Assembly (NCBI GenBank): GCA_963582065.1
Contig: CAUZRQ010000001.1
Location: 62,001-126,000 of the forward strand
DNA: 64,000 bases
Reading direction: 5' to 3'
Source of the DNA: UBA8437 sp963582065
Lineage (GTDB): Bacteria; Planctomycetota; Planctomycetia; Planctomycetales; Planctomycetaceae
The stretch's first letter is position 1. Each line of letters opens with the position of its first letter. Both the position numbers and the translations under genes were made by a program. Below, piece by piece: positions 15,549 through 24,180 of the stretch. Below the pieces are notes generated by a model. It was given only the letters and a program-made list of their open reading frames with translations, was not told the DNA's origin and did not search any database.

Positions 15549-15992
15549 TTAGTTGGAGACGGGAGTGTCGGTTGAGGCGTCCAGCCCCGGATGGACCCAC
15601 TCGGTCGTCCCGTCGTCGAAGTTCTCCTTCTTCCAGATTGGCACGATTTCCTTGAGCGTGTCAATCAGGAATCGGCCGGCCTCGAAGGCCTCGACCCGAT
15701 GAGGGCAACTGACGGCGACGGCAACGCTGACATCCCCGAGGTCGAGGTGTCCGAGTCGGTGGATGATCCCGTATGCGGTGATCGGCCATTTCTCGCAGGC
15801 GGTCTCGGCGATCTCCGTCAGTTTCGCCATCGCCATTTCGGGATAGGCCTCGTAGTCGAGGGCCAGGGTACGTCGGCCTTCGGTCAGTTCGCGGACCGTG
15901 CCCAGGAACAGCACGACCGCACCGGCGGCGTGGTCACGGACCGATTCGGTCAGTTGGTGGGTGTCGATCGGCTCGTGTGTCAGTCGAATCAT
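15549..15992 (-). CDS. moaE: Molybdopterin synthase catalytic subunit MoaE
   Basis: 147 residues. MoaE joins two MoaD thiocarboxylates to precursor Z to form molybdopterin. Family motifs are GAVVLFLGTVRE, LDYEAYPEMA, IHRLGHLDLGDVSVAVAVSCPHRVEAFEA and the active-site stretch IVPIWKKENFDDGTTEW, with the catalytic lysines. It follows moaD by 32 bases. Confidence 0.95.
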   Translation of the reverse strand: MIRLTHEPIDTHQLTESVRDHAAGAVVLFLGTVRELTEGRRTLALDYEAYPEMAMAKLTEIAETACEKWPITAYGIIHRLGHLDLGDVSVAVAVSCPHRVEAFEAGRFLIDTLKEIVPIWKKENFDDGTTEWVHPGLDASTDTPVSN

Positions 15993-16024
15993 GGTGCTGT
16001 GTCACGGTGCCGGTGTGGATCGCC

Positions 16025-16270
16025 TCAGCCGCCGCTGACAGGTGGGAAGCAGACGACGGTGTCGTCGGCTGCCACGGTCAACGAGTCGTCGGCGTAGTCG
16101 GTGCCAACGGCGATCAGCAGTCTTCGGGTCAAGGGGGCCAGTTCCGGGATGCGGTCGGCCAGCGCGGTGCGGACGTCTCCGACGCAGGCCGGTTCGGTGA
16201 GTTCCAGTTCGATCTTGTCGAGACCGGCGAGATCGCGTGCACGGGCATACAGTTGGACGGCCAGTTTCAC
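16025..16270 (-). CDS. moaD: Molybdopterin synthase sulfur carrier subunit MoaD
   Basis: 81 residues from GTG 16270, which overlaps the stop of the upstream flavoprotein gene (GTGA). The ubiquitin-like fold reads VKLAVQLYARARDLAGLDKIELEL, and the C terminus CFPPVSGG ends in the Gly-Gly that becomes the thiocarboxylate. A longer in-frame reading from 16555 lies inside the neighbour in another frame and was rejected. Confidence 0.93.
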   Translation of the reverse strand: MKLAVQLYARARDLAGLDKIELELTEPACVGDVRTALADRIPELAPLTRRLLIAVGTDYADDSLTVAADDTVVCFPPVSGG

Positions 16271-19269
16271 GTGATCACCAGTCCACGGTTCGATTGGCGG
16301 CTTGGGTGGCGGTTGGTTTCCGGCAGTCGTTGTCTGATTTCCGGGACCAGGCCGTAAGCGAGTGCCATCAGTTTCAGGGGGTGAAGAGTCGGGGTGGAGG
16401 TTCGCTGTTGCATCTGCAATTGGCATGCGCTGCACTCGGTCGTGCCGATCCCGAGATCTCCCTGTTGCATCCTGTTGATCAGCGGGCGTCCGATCTCGAT
16501 CGAGGTCGCGAAGTTGTCTCTTGCGATTCCCCAGGCTCCGGCCATCCCCGAGCAACCGGCCTCAATTGTAGAAACCCGCAAGCCGGGAATCAAACCGAGT
16601 AGTTCTCGCATCGAGTCGTGGTCTCCCAGTGCCTTGAGGTGGCAGGGGGCGTGGTAGCCGGCGGTCAACTCCAGCGGCTGGAAGTCCAGCGACAGTCGGC
16701 CGGCGGCGTGGAGTTCGGCCAGGAACGTGCCGGCTTCGACCACCTGTTCGGCCACTGCCGGAGCGTCGGGATGATCCACCAGCCGGGGGTATTCCTGCTG
16801 CAGGCAGACCACCGCCGAGGGCTCGCTGCAGATGATCCGGTGTCCCTCGCGAGCCAGTTCGCCCAATTCCCTGAGGTTCCATTCGGCAAGTCGCTTGGCG
16901 GTGTCGAGGTCGCCGGCAGTGACCAGGGCCATCCCCGAGGGGTGTTGATCGCGGGGGACGTAGACGGGGATGTCGTTGTGTTCGAGGATACGGACCAGTG
17001 CCGTGGCGAGTTCGGGGTCGTGGTGGTTGGCGAAGTGGTCGACGAAGTAGACGACAGGCCTGGGCCGTGTTTCCGGTCGTGGCCGGAACGACCACCGTCG
17101 CGGCAGGTTTCGCAGGAACGACCGGCGGGCCAGGGCCGGCAACCGGCGTTCGCGATGAATCCCCAGCAGTTTTTCGATCATCCATCGGGCGGGTGGCTGA
17201 GCCAGCAACCAGTTGGTCACTCGAGGGATCAGGCCACCCAGGGCACTCAGTTCGTGGATGCGGGCGGCGGCCCGGTCGGCCCGAGATCCTCCATCGACAC
17301 CAACCCGGGCCGCCTTGGCCTCGACCATCATCTGGGGCACGTTGACGTTGCCCGGGCACTCGATTTGGCACTGCTTGCAGTTGAAGCACAACGAGGCGAG
17401 TTGTCCGAGTTCGTCGGATGCGAGGGACTCGAGGCCGAGCGAGTTGTACACAGTCCGGATCGCGTTGGCCTTCGCTCGCGGGCTGGCATGTTCGGACGGG
17501 TCGATCCGAAAAAAGGGACACATCCGCTGCAGCGGCGAGATGGTGCGGCAGGCTGCACAGCCGTTGCACTCTCCGGCCGCGTCGGCCAACTCCTCGGGTC
17601 CCCACGAGAATCCCAGTGGGACCAGTTCGGGATCGGTCGGGCCGGAAGCTCCCGCAGCCGGTGCGGCCGAGGGCTTCACCGGTCCCGCGGTCCGAAACTC
17701 GAGCCGACTCAACCGGCGTTCGTCGGAGATGATCTTGCCGGGGTTGAGTCGTCCCTGGGGGTCGAAGAGATCCTTGATGAACTCGAAGACACGATAAAGC
17801 GGTCCGTACTGGTCTCTGACGAACGGCGTCCGCGAGAGTCCATCACCATGCTCGCCACTGATCGTCCCACCCATCCGGAAGACCTCCTCGTAGAGGTCCG
17901 TGGCCAACGTCTCGAGCCGGGCGCCCCCGTCGGTGGACGGGGACGGCAGAAACGGTCGGAGATGCAGTTGCCCGGCGGCGGCATGTGCGTACAACGACGC
18001 GGTGACCTCGTGCTCCTGGAACACTCTCTGCGCCGCAGTGAGGAACTCGTGGAGCTGTTCGGGCGGAATCGCGATGTCTTCGACGAACGGCAACGGGCGA
18101 GTGGTGCCTTTGAGCCGTGTCAGCAGCGGTACGACCCGCTGGGGCAACGACCAGAGGAACTCGACGTCGTCGAAGGAATGGGCTTCGAAGGCGACTCGGG
18201 TTGACTGGGCGGTGGCCCGCGCCGCCGAGACCACCCGGGCAATGCGTTCTCGTGTCTCTCGTTCACTCATCCCGGCCTGTTCGATGATCAGTGCGGCTTC
18301 GCTGCCGACGGGGATCATCGACTCGAACCGGGGATCCGAATCGCGGCCCAGGCTCAGCACTCGTCGGTCCATCAGGTCGCAGGCCGAGGGTTGCAGGGCA
18401 GCGATCGCCTGCACGCACCGGGTGGCCTCTTCGAGTGTCCCGAACAGCAGCAGCACGATGCCGCGGTGTTCGGGCAGTGGAGAGGTGTGCAGCGTGGCGC
18501 GGGTGAACAGCCCGAGCGTGCCTTCGGAGCCGACCAGGAGGCGAGCCAACTCGAGCCGGTTGTCGGCCAGAACGCCCCGAAGATGGTAGCCGCTGCAGTT
18601 GCGTTGCAGGCCGGGTTGCCGCTCGCGGATCAACTCGTCGTTCTCTCGCAGGATCCGCTCGAGGCCGTCGCAGAGTCGCTGGTGGGGATCGGTGAGATCG
18701 ACGATGCCGCCGACGGCTCTCTGCACCAACGGTTCGCTTGCCGCCTCGATCACCGAACCGTCGCCGGTGACCAGTTCCAGCCGTTCGACGTGATCCCGTG
18801 TTGAACCGATCCGCACAGACCGCGATCCGGCGGCGTCGACGGCCAGCATGCCGCCGATTGTCGTGACCGGTCCGTTGGAGGGGTCGGGGGGAAAGTAGCG
18901 TCCCAGCGGTCGGAGCTGACGGTTGAGTTCGTCTCGAACCACACCCGGTTCGACGGTCACCGTTTCCGCGTCGATTGAAAGAATGTGGTGGAGGTGCCGG
19001 GAGAAGTCGACGACGATGCCCGCTCCCAGGCATCCGCCGGCCACGCCGCTTCCGGCTCCCCGTGGAAACACCCCGAGGTCGGCTTCGGTCGCGTAGTTGA
19101 CAATGGCGACGACATCGTCCCGCGTCCGCGGGCGGGCGACGGCCAGCGGTTGGATCTCGTAGAGGCTCGCGTCGCTGGCGTAGAGAGCCGTCGAGAGTGA
19201 GTCGACGAGCAGTTCACCCTCGAGCACACTGCCCAGGTCCTCGATCATCCGCTGGCGTTGCTCTTCCAC
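16267..19269 (-). CDS. GlcD-GlcF-type fusion: FAD-linked oxidase with Fe-S and CCG domains
   Basis: 1000 residues from GTG. An FAD-binding type 4 domain covers about residues 40-180 (VFPRGAGSGVAGGCLGAG, GGMLAVDAAGSRSVRIGST) and an FAD-oxidase C domain about 250-515 (TISGEHGDGLSR, NPGKI). Two 4Fe-4S clusters follow: Cys568, 571, 574, 584 and Cys628, 631, 634, 638. A GlcF-like cysteine-rich region lies toward the C terminus (YHAPCHLKALG, EAGCSGMAGAWG). This is a 2-hydroxyacid (glycolate or D-lactate type) dehydrogenase passing electrons to the membrane pool. The exact substrate cannot be read. GlcD and GlcF are separate proteins in many bacteria. It overlaps moaD by three bases. Confidence 0.92.
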   Translation of the reverse strand: MEEQRQRMIEDLGSVLEGELLVDSLSTALYASDASLYEIQPLAVARPRTRDDVVAIVNYATEADLGVFPRGAGSGVAGGCLGAGIVVDFSRHLHHILSIDAETVTVEPGVVRDELNRQLRPLGRYFPPDPSNGPVTTIGGMLAVDAAGSRSVRIGSTRDHVERLELVTGDGSVIEAASEPLVQRAVGGIVDLTDPHQRLCDGLERILRENDELIRERQPGLQRNCSGYHLRGVLADNRLELARLLVGSEGTLGLFTRATLHTSPLPEHRGIVLLLFGTLEEATRCVQAIAALQPSACDLMDRRVLSLGRDSDPRFESMIPVGSEAALIIEQAGMSERETRERIARVVSAARATAQSTRVAFEAHSFDDVEFLWSLPQRVVPLLTRLKGTTRPLPFVEDIAIPPEQLHEFLTAAQRVFQEHEVTASLYAHAAAGQLHLRPFLPSPSTDGGARLETLATDLYEEVFRMGGTISGEHGDGLSRTPFVRDQYGPLYRVFEFIKDLFDPQGRLNPGKIISDERRLSRLEFRTAGPVKPSAAPAAGASGPTDPELVPLGFSWGPEELADAAGECNGCAACRTISPLQRMCPFFRIDPSEHASPRAKANAIRTVYNSLGLESLASDELGQLASLCFNCKQCQIECPGNVNVPQMMVEAKAARVGVDGGSRADRAAARIHELSALGGLIPRVTNWLLAQPPARWMIEKLLGIHRERRLPALARRSFLRNLPRRWSFRPRPETRPRPVVYFVDHFANHHDPELATALVRILEHNDIPVYVPRDQHPSGMALVTAGDLDTAKRLAEWNLRELGELAREGHRIICSEPSAVVCLQQEYPRLVDHPDAPAVAEQVVEAGTFLAELHAAGRLSLDFQPLELTAGYHAPCHLKALGDHDSMRELLGLIPGLRVSTIEAGCSGMAGAWGIARDNFATSIEIGRPLINRMQQGDLGIGTTECSACQLQMQQRTSTPTLHPLKLMALAYGLVPEIRQRLPETNRHPSRQSNRGLVIT

Positions 19270-19353
19270 GCGTGCGCGGCTCCGGGGGACTCGTCGAAGA
19301 ATTCGTAGTGAGGCCGAATCGGGTCATCATCCCGACGGACGGACTCGTGTCCG

Positions 19354-19848
19354 TCACGGGTCTGTGTCACCATTCGGAGATGGTGCAGAAGCGGTGGGAG
19401 GGTGGCGGAGCGCCTCCTGGCGGTACCGCTCGGCACGCTCGTGGTTGAACCGCTCGTAGCCGTCGGTCGGCCCGTCCAGACGGTGGCGGGACTGGCAACG
19501 GTAACAGACCAGCACATCCTTCATCAGACTATACAACGCCAAATCGACCAGTGCGAACACCATCAGGATGCCGATCGCCACGCCCGGACGGTACTGGTAC
19601 CAGGCGACGGTCGAGAGGACGCCGCCGAGCACGACCAGGCCCAGTCCGATGGCGTGTGGGAAGTCCTTCTGTCGCCAGAGATCTCCTTCGCCGCACAGCA
19701 GGCACTCGGCCAGCCGATCCTCCTCCCACGCCGTGACCGGAATCGAGGCTCCGAAGTCACACGCCGGGCAGTCCAGTCGGCCATCGTCCAGCCCTTCGGA
19801 GACCCGGCTGGTCTGCTTGCATCGCGGGCATGTGAAATCAAGCTGCAT
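19354..19848 (-). CDS. Zinc-ribbon membrane protein of unknown function
   Basis: 164 residues. The N-terminal 60 hold a zinc-ribbon-like set of CxxC pairs (FTCPRCKQ, LDCPACDFG) and a third CLLCGEG, followed by two hydrophobic helices (about residues 70-90 and 92-110) and a last CYRCQSRHRL pair. The tail after residue 120 is polar and charged. No family is recognised. It sits between a polytopic membrane protein and the flavoprotein in the same transcription unit. Confidence 0.75.
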   Translation of the reverse strand: MQLDFTCPRCKQTSRVSEGLDDGRLDCPACDFGASIPVTAWEEDRLAECLLCGEGDLWRQKDFPHAIGLGLVVLGGVLSTVAWYQYRPGVAIGILMVFALVDLALYSLMKDVLVCYRCQSRHRLDGPTDGYERFNHERAERYRQEALRHPPTASAPSPNGDTDP

Positions 19849-19919
19849 CGTCGAGCTGGTCTCGGACGGGGGGGCGGCGGGGCTGTTTGAGGTGAACGGG
19901 GAAGGGGGCTTGGTTGCCG

Positions 19920-20711
19920 TCAGACCGGCAGTGACAGGTCGCGAGAGAGCAGGGTGGCGGCCAGTTCACCGGTTACCGTCAGGATCACGCCCGTGTAGAG
20001 TACCCCGGTGGCGGCCTGGGTGTTGCGGTACTTGAGGATTCTCCAGACCATCACGACGACGACCAACGGTCCAATCAACCCGACCAGCCACCTGAGTGCC
20101 AGCAGCGCCACGTGGTAGCCGGTGCCTGGCAGTTTGTCGACCAACGACAGCCCGATCGTCGCCAGGACGATCCGCAGCAGCGTGGCGACGCCAAAGACGG
20201 CGTTGAGTCGCCACAGGGGGGCCAGCGACATGCCGGTGGCCGTCAGGTACCAGTGTCCCAGCAGCATGCTGACCATCGCCGAGCCCAGCAGCAGGGCGGT
20301 CGCGAGTTCGGAGGCGATCACCAGCAGCAGTTGCGGCGAGGAGATCGGGGCGGCGGGCCAGGCCGGACCGATCAGCAGCACCACGGAGAGTCCGGTGACG
20401 GCGGCGATGCAAGCGGTGCCCGGACGACGTCGTCCCAGGGCCCAGGCGACGCTGCCGAAATAGGCCACCACAGCGGTTGCTGTCAACAACCAGGTGTCGG
20501 CGGCTGAGCCGAGCAGGACATCGATTCCCGCTGAGGAAGCTCCGGTGGTTTCGCCCGACAGTCCGGATCCGAGCAGGGCGGCGAGAACGGCGAGGCCGAG
20601 GACGATCAGCATCTGAATCCGGAAGAATCCGTCAGTGATCTGTCGCCGTGGTGCCAGCCACCACGCCAGGCTCATTCCGCAGATCAACCGGATGGCGAAC
20701 TGGGTGATCAC
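19920..20711 (-). CDS. Polytopic membrane protein of unknown function
   Basis: 263 residues from GTG 20711, 29 bases after folE. A longer reading would run back through folE in another frame and was rejected. It is mostly hydrophobic, with about eight predicted membrane helices (for example MLIVLGLAVLAALLGSG, LLLVIASELATALLLGSAMV and WLVGLIGPLVVVVMVW). An MLLGHWYLTATGMSLAPLWRL segment carries its few polar residues inside the membrane part. No family recognised. Confidence 0.72.
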   Translation of the reverse strand: MITQFAIRLICGMSLAWWLAPRRQITDGFFRIQMLIVLGLAVLAALLGSGLSGETTGASSAGIDVLLGSAADTWLLTATAVVAYFGSVAWALGRRRPGTACIAAVTGLSVVLLIGPAWPAAPISSPQLLLVIASELATALLLGSAMVSMLLGHWYLTATGMSLAPLWRLNAVFGVATLLRIVLATIGLSLVDKLPGTGYHVALLALRWLVGLIGPLVVVVMVWRILKYRNTQAATGVLYTGVILTVTGELAATLLSRDLSLPV

Positions 20712-20740
20712 GGGGATCCTCCGACGCGAACGAACCGATC

Positions 20741-21355
20741 TCAGCGACGATTGATCAGCGACATGACCTCGGCACGGCTCGACTGGTTGGTCTTGAACAG
20801 ACCCCGCACCGCACTGGTGACCGTCAAGCTGCCCGGCTTGCGGACACCGCGGATCGTCATGCAGGTGTGAGTGGCCTCGAGCACGACCACGACGCCCTTG
20901 GCGTCGAGTTCCGTGTCGAGCAGGTCGGCGATCTGATCGGTCATCCGTTCCTGGACCTGGGGCCGGTGCGAGATTTCCTCGACCACCCGTGCCAGCTTGC
21001 TCAGGCCGGCGATCCGCCCGTTGGGCAGGTAACCGACATGGGCCACTCCCATGAACGGCAACAGATGGTGTTCGCAGAGACTGTTGAAGCTGATCTCGCG
21101 GACCAGCACCAACTCGTCGAACTGCTCCTCGAAACACTTCCGCAGGTGTCTCGCAGGGTCGGAGTGCAGCCCGGCAAACAACTCGGCGTACATTCTCGCC
21201 ACCCGTTCGGGCGTCTCGAGCAGGCTCGCACGCTCGGGATCTTCACCGATCGCCTCGAGGATCTCTCGAACGGCAAGGGCGATCCGCGGTTGATCGACCG
21301 GCGATGTGGGAAGTGAGGTGCCGGCGGCGTCGACTTCGTAGGTGCTGCTGGACAT
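20741..21355 (-). CDS. folE: GTP cyclohydrolase I (FolE type)
   Basis: 204 residues from ATG 21355. A GTG at 21409 would add 18 residues without family character. It converts GTP to dihydroneopterin triphosphate, the first step of folate and pterin synthesis. Zinc ligands Cys94 and His97 (SLCEHHLLPFMGVAHVGY) and Cys165 (THTCMTIRGV) are present, with LSKLARVVEEISHRPQVQERMT as the substrate-pocket signature. folP lies elsewhere in the window at 43591. Confidence 0.96.
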   Translation of the reverse strand: MSSSTYEVDAAGTSLPTSPVDQPRIALAVREILEAIGEDPERASLLETPERVARMYAELFAGLHSDPARHLRKCFEEQFDELVLVREISFNSLCEHHLLPFMGVAHVGYLPNGRIAGLSKLARVVEEISHRPQVQERMTDQIADLLDTELDAKGVVVVLEATHTCMTIRGVRKPGSLTVTSAVRGLFKTNQSSRAEVMSLINRR

Positions 21356-21427
21356 CGTTGGCTCGTACGTTGGGACCCCGCCGAAAGCTGAATCGTGAGA
21401 GGTTCTCACAAGAGATCTGTGGCCGGG

Positions 21428-22126
21428 TCAGTTCAGACTGTAGGGGGGAGGAAAGACCGAGGGGCGGCCGACACCGGATCCGATGCAGTTCCTGAGCTCG
21501 TCGAGCACCAGCAGTGAACGGGCTGCGACGTCGGATGTCTCAAGAATCGATTGCGCCACGTCGGGCTCCAGTGGAAGAGAGTAGGCGATCACGTCGCAGA
21601 GACCACCCAGCGGAAGATCGGCATCAAGCGAATCGTGGAAGGTGCGGTCGAAGTCGCAGCCGGCTGCCACCTGCTGGAATCCGACCAACAGTTCGCGTTG
21701 CCGGCGGAGTCGTTCGTCACGCGACAGTCCCGTCGGCATATCCGGACACAGTTCGGTCCGAGCGATTCGGTATGCGGCCGACGAATGGTCCTCGTCGAGT
21801 ATCTCGGCCCGGGCCAGGCCTTCGAGCACGATCTGGTAGCGTCCGTCGGGAAGCAGTTTCGACGAGGTGATACGGCCGATGCAGACCGTCGAGCAGATCG
21901 GTGCCGACTTCGTCTCGTAGGTCTCTTCCCAGCCCGTCTCCAGCAGCGCCATCGCGATCAGGCCGTCTCCGGACAATGCGTTGGCGACCATCTGCCGGTA
22001 GCGAGGCTCGAAGATCATCAGCGGCAGCAACGCGTTGGGGAACAGCACCGTATCGGGCAAAGGAAACAACGGCACGTGGCCGGTGAAATTCCGCAGCTGT
22101 TCAGGATCTGATCCGAATGGAGTCAT
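21428..22126 (-). CDS. LON N-terminal (substrate-binding) domain protein
   Basis: 232 residues. VPLFPLPDTVLFPNALLPLMIFEPRYRQM is the PUA-like LON-domain signature without the AAA+ or protease domains. The C-terminal part is helical. Standalone LON-domain proteins are common and mostly uncharacterised. The start overlaps the end of the DUF309 gene by four bases (ATGA), which indicates coupled translation. Confidence 0.9.
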   Translation of the reverse strand: MTPFGSDPEQLRNFTGHVPLFPLPDTVLFPNALLPLMIFEPRYRQMVANALSGDGLIAMALLETGWEETYETKSAPICSTVCIGRITSSKLLPDGRYQIVLEGLARAEILDEDHSSAAYRIARTELCPDMPTGLSRDERLRRQRELLVGFQQVAAGCDFDRTFHDSLDADLPLGGLCDVIAYSLPLEPDVAQSILETSDVAARSLLVLDELRNCIGSGVGRPSVFPPPYSLN

Positions 22127-22518
22127 GAAGTCGGGATCGCGATACGTGGAATGAGAGATTCGTTGATCATCACGTCGGTGGGGTAATCGTTGCCGGCGTC
22201 AAGCAGTTCCTGGAAGCAGGCCTGGAGGTCGTTGAGCAGCTTGTCGAGGTCGAGGCCCATGTAGGGAGACGGATAGTCTTCAAGGTAGCCCCTGCACGAG
22301 TGATACAGTTTGCGGGCGCCCCCGAGATTTCCGTTGCCGAAATGAAACAGGGACACCGCGACCTGGATCAGTCCCTGGTAGAACCGCCGCTGGTCACCGA
22401 CGATGTCCGACCAGAGTTCCTCCAGGATGTCATGGCATTCGAAGAAATACTGTTCATTGAACAGCTGCAGTCCTTCAAGATACTGGGGCGGATAGGGCGG
22501 GGGGGGGTCTATTGGCAT
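22123..22518 (-). CDS. DUF309 family protein
   Basis: 131 residues from ATG 22518. An upstream in-frame ATG would add 20 charged residues. The pattern FNEQYFFECHDILEELW ... FYQGLIQVAVSLFHF-NGNLGGARKLY matches the DUF309 helical family, whose conserved E-x-H and E-W residues hint at a metal-dependent or hydrolase-like site. Function unknown. It is the first gene of the long minus-strand run and overlaps the LON-domain gene. Confidence 0.9.
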   Translation of the reverse strand: MPIDPPPPYPPQYLEGLQLFNEQYFFECHDILEELWSDIVGDQRRFYQGLIQVAVSLFHFGNGNLGGARKLYHSCRGYLEDYPSPYMGLDLDKLLNDLQACFQELLDAGNDYPTDVMINESLIPRIAIPTS

Positions 22519-22570
22519 CAGACGATTGCGGTCGGACGACCGCCGCGTATGATCTCTGAAGTGGTCACGC

Positions 22571-22611
22571 CGGACCAACGTGGTCCGACCCCGGCCCGGG
22601 TTTTGCGGGCC
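22571..22611 (-). promoter_or_regulatory. Two hairpins in the DUF309 leader
   Basis: CGGACCA/TGGTCCG (22571-22577 with 22581-22587, 3-base loop) and GGCCCG/CGGGCC (22593-22598 with 22606-22611) are adjacent inverted repeats between the likely promoter and the DUF309 start. They could be RNA structure in the leader or part of a regulatory site. Confidence 0.4.
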
Positions 22612-22621
22612 TGTTGCTTCG

Positions 22622-22651
22622 ATTCTAAGGAGCCGCCGTCAGCGGTGTCCA
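22622..22651 (-). promoter_or_regulatory. Possible promoter for the DUF309-LON-folE unit
   Basis: Read on the minus strand, TGGACA (22646-22651) and TAGAAT (22622-22627) are 18 bases apart, about 100 bases upstream of the DUF309 start. This is a modest match to sigma-70 consensus in a divergent intergenic region shared with nth. Confidence 0.35.
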
Positions 22652-22683
22652 TCGGGCGGTTCTCTGCTGTCATGGTTTGATTC

Positions 22684-23361
22684 ATGGTCAGGTCGGGTTG
22701 TAGCGTTCCCAACGATGAGACTAAGTCTCGGGCCAGGAAGGTCCTGCGGGGGCTCAAGCGGGCCTACCCCGATGCCGAGTGCGCCCTGCGCCACGACGGC
22801 CCGTTCCAGCTGTTGGCCGCCACGATTCTCTCGGCACAATGCACCGACGAACGCGTCAACATGGTGACACCGGTGTTGTTCGAGAAGTTCCCGACGGCCG
22901 AGCAGTTGGCCAAGGGGCGGATTCGAGACATCGAGCGGATCGTCAAGTCGACCGGCTTCTTCCGTGCGAAGGCCAAGAGTCTCAAGGGAATGGCCCGGGG
23001 CCTTGTCGCCGATCACGGTGAGGAGTTTCCCCGGGACGTCGAGGACCTGATCAAGCTGCCTGGTGTCGGACGCAAGACGGCCAACGTCGTGCTGGGAGTC
23101 TGCTATGGCATCGCCAGCGGGGTGGTCGTCGACACGCATGTCAAACGGATCAGCAACCTGCTGGGCCTGACCACCGAGGCCAATCCCGAGAAGATCGAGC
23201 AGGACCTGATGGGATTGCTCCCCGAGAAGGAGTGGATCGACTACTCGCATCGGATCATCCACCACGGGCGGAAGATCTGCATCGCCCGACGTCCGCAGTG
23301 CCGGGAGTGTCCGCTGTTGGGGTGCTGCCAGCGGGTGGGGTTGCCGGCGTTGGAGTCGTGA
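22684..23361 (+). CDS. nth: Endonuclease III (DNA glycosylase/AP lyase)
   Basis: 225 residues. Removes oxidised pyrimidines in base-excision repair. The helix-hairpin-helix is LPGVGRKTANVVLG with catalytic Lys131. Catalytic Asp150 is in VVDTHVKRISNLLGL. The 4Fe-4S cluster is C-x6-C-x2-C-x5-C (Cys199, 206, 209, 215). The N terminus RSGCSVPNDETKSRARKVLRGLKRAYPDAE has no unusual feature. Confidence 0.97.
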   Translation: MVRSGCSVPNDETKSRARKVLRGLKRAYPDAECALRHDGPFQLLAATILSAQCTDERVNMVTPVLFEKFPTAEQLAKGRIRDIERIVKSTGFFRAKAKSLKGMARGLVADHGEEFPRDVEDLIKLPGVGRKTANVVLGVCYGIASGVVVDTHVKRISNLLGLTTEANPEKIEQDLMGLLPEKEWIDYSHRIIHHGRKICIARRPQCRECPLLGCCQRVGLPALES

Positions 23362-23480
23362 GTGGGGACCGGGTCATGAGGAACCCGAACGTGGCATCCC
23401 GATTCCTGAGTTCTCGTGAATTCGACGACGCGTGTCTGATTGTTGTGTTGTGTTGTGAGCTGTGATCGGCCAGAGGGTTG

Positions 23481-23509
23481 TTGCAAGTGCGACTGATTGG
23501 GACTAGGTT
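23481..23509 (+). promoter_or_regulatory. Possible promoter for dcd
   Basis: TTGCAA (23481-23486) and TAGGTT (23504-23509) with a 17-base spacer lie in the 224-base gap between nth and dcd, about 75 bases before the dcd start. The gap also contains a GTTGT-rich stretch (23438-23456) but no other gene. Confidence 0.35.
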
Positions 23510-23585
23510 GTCTCGCGTTGATCGTCGTGGACGAGCTCCACGGGATTGACCGGGCTTGGGGACACAGGTCTGAAGGGACGCTGCC

Positions 23586-24155
23586 ATGATCCTGACCGGG
23601 TCGGAAATCACCTCGCAAATGGGCGACAACATCCTGATCGAACCGTTCGATCAGGATCGTCTCAATCCCAACAGCTACAACCTCAGCCTCCATAACGAAC
23701 TCCTTGTCTATGAGGAGATCGTGCTGGACATGCAGCGGCCCAATCGCTTCCGCCGCTACACGATCCCGCCCGAGGGCTTCGTGCTCAATCCCAACCAGCT
23801 GTACCTGGCGCGGACGGTCGAACGGACCGAGACACACAACCTGGTGCCGATGATCGAGGGCCGCAGTTCGGTGGGACGGCTGGGGCTGTTCGTTCATTGC
23901 ACCAACGGGTTCGGCGACGTCGGCTTTAGCGGGTACTGGACCCTCGAGATGTACGCCGTGCAGCCGATACGAGTTTATTCGGGGGTGCCGATCTGCCAGA
24001 TCTCCTACCACTCCATTTCCGGGGAAGTGACCGAGTACAAGAGCGACAAGTACCAGCACAACGAGGACATCCAGCCGAGCCTGCTGTTCAAGGAATTTCA
24101 GCAGCAGCTGGATCCGCAGATGCGGTTGAGCTTCGGGCAGGAGATGGCCGAGTAG
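23586..24155 (+). CDS. dcd: dCTP deaminase
   Basis: 189 residues. Deaminates dCTP to dUTP for thymidylate synthesis. Signatures are MIEGRSSVGRLGLFVHCTNGFGD and GFSGYWTLEMYAVQP, the latter with the catalytic Glu, plus PICQISYHSISGE. The trimeric dCTP deaminase/dUTPase fold is implied. It ends convergently with the large membrane protein gene, 25 bases away. Confidence 0.95.
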   Translation: MILTGSEITSQMGDNILIEPFDQDRLNPNSYNLSLHNELLVYEEIVLDMQRPNRFRRYTIPPEGFVLNPNQLYLARTVERTETHNLVPMIEGRSSVGRLGLFVHCTNGFGDVGFSGYWTLEMYAVQPIRVYSGVPICQISYHSISGEVTEYKSDKYQHNEDIQPSLLFKEFQQQLDPQMRLSFGQEMAE

Positions 24156-24180
24156 GTTCCTGCTCCGGAGGGGCGGCCGC

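Noticed and set aside
19920..21137. Longer reading frame for the membrane protein, starting inside folE
   Set aside because: Its first 140 or so residues are an out-of-frame reading of folE, and the hydrophobic protein begins at GTG 20711.
22684..24155. Operon linking nth and dcd
   Set aside because: A 224-base gap with its own promoter-like sequence separates them, and no shared role is apparent.
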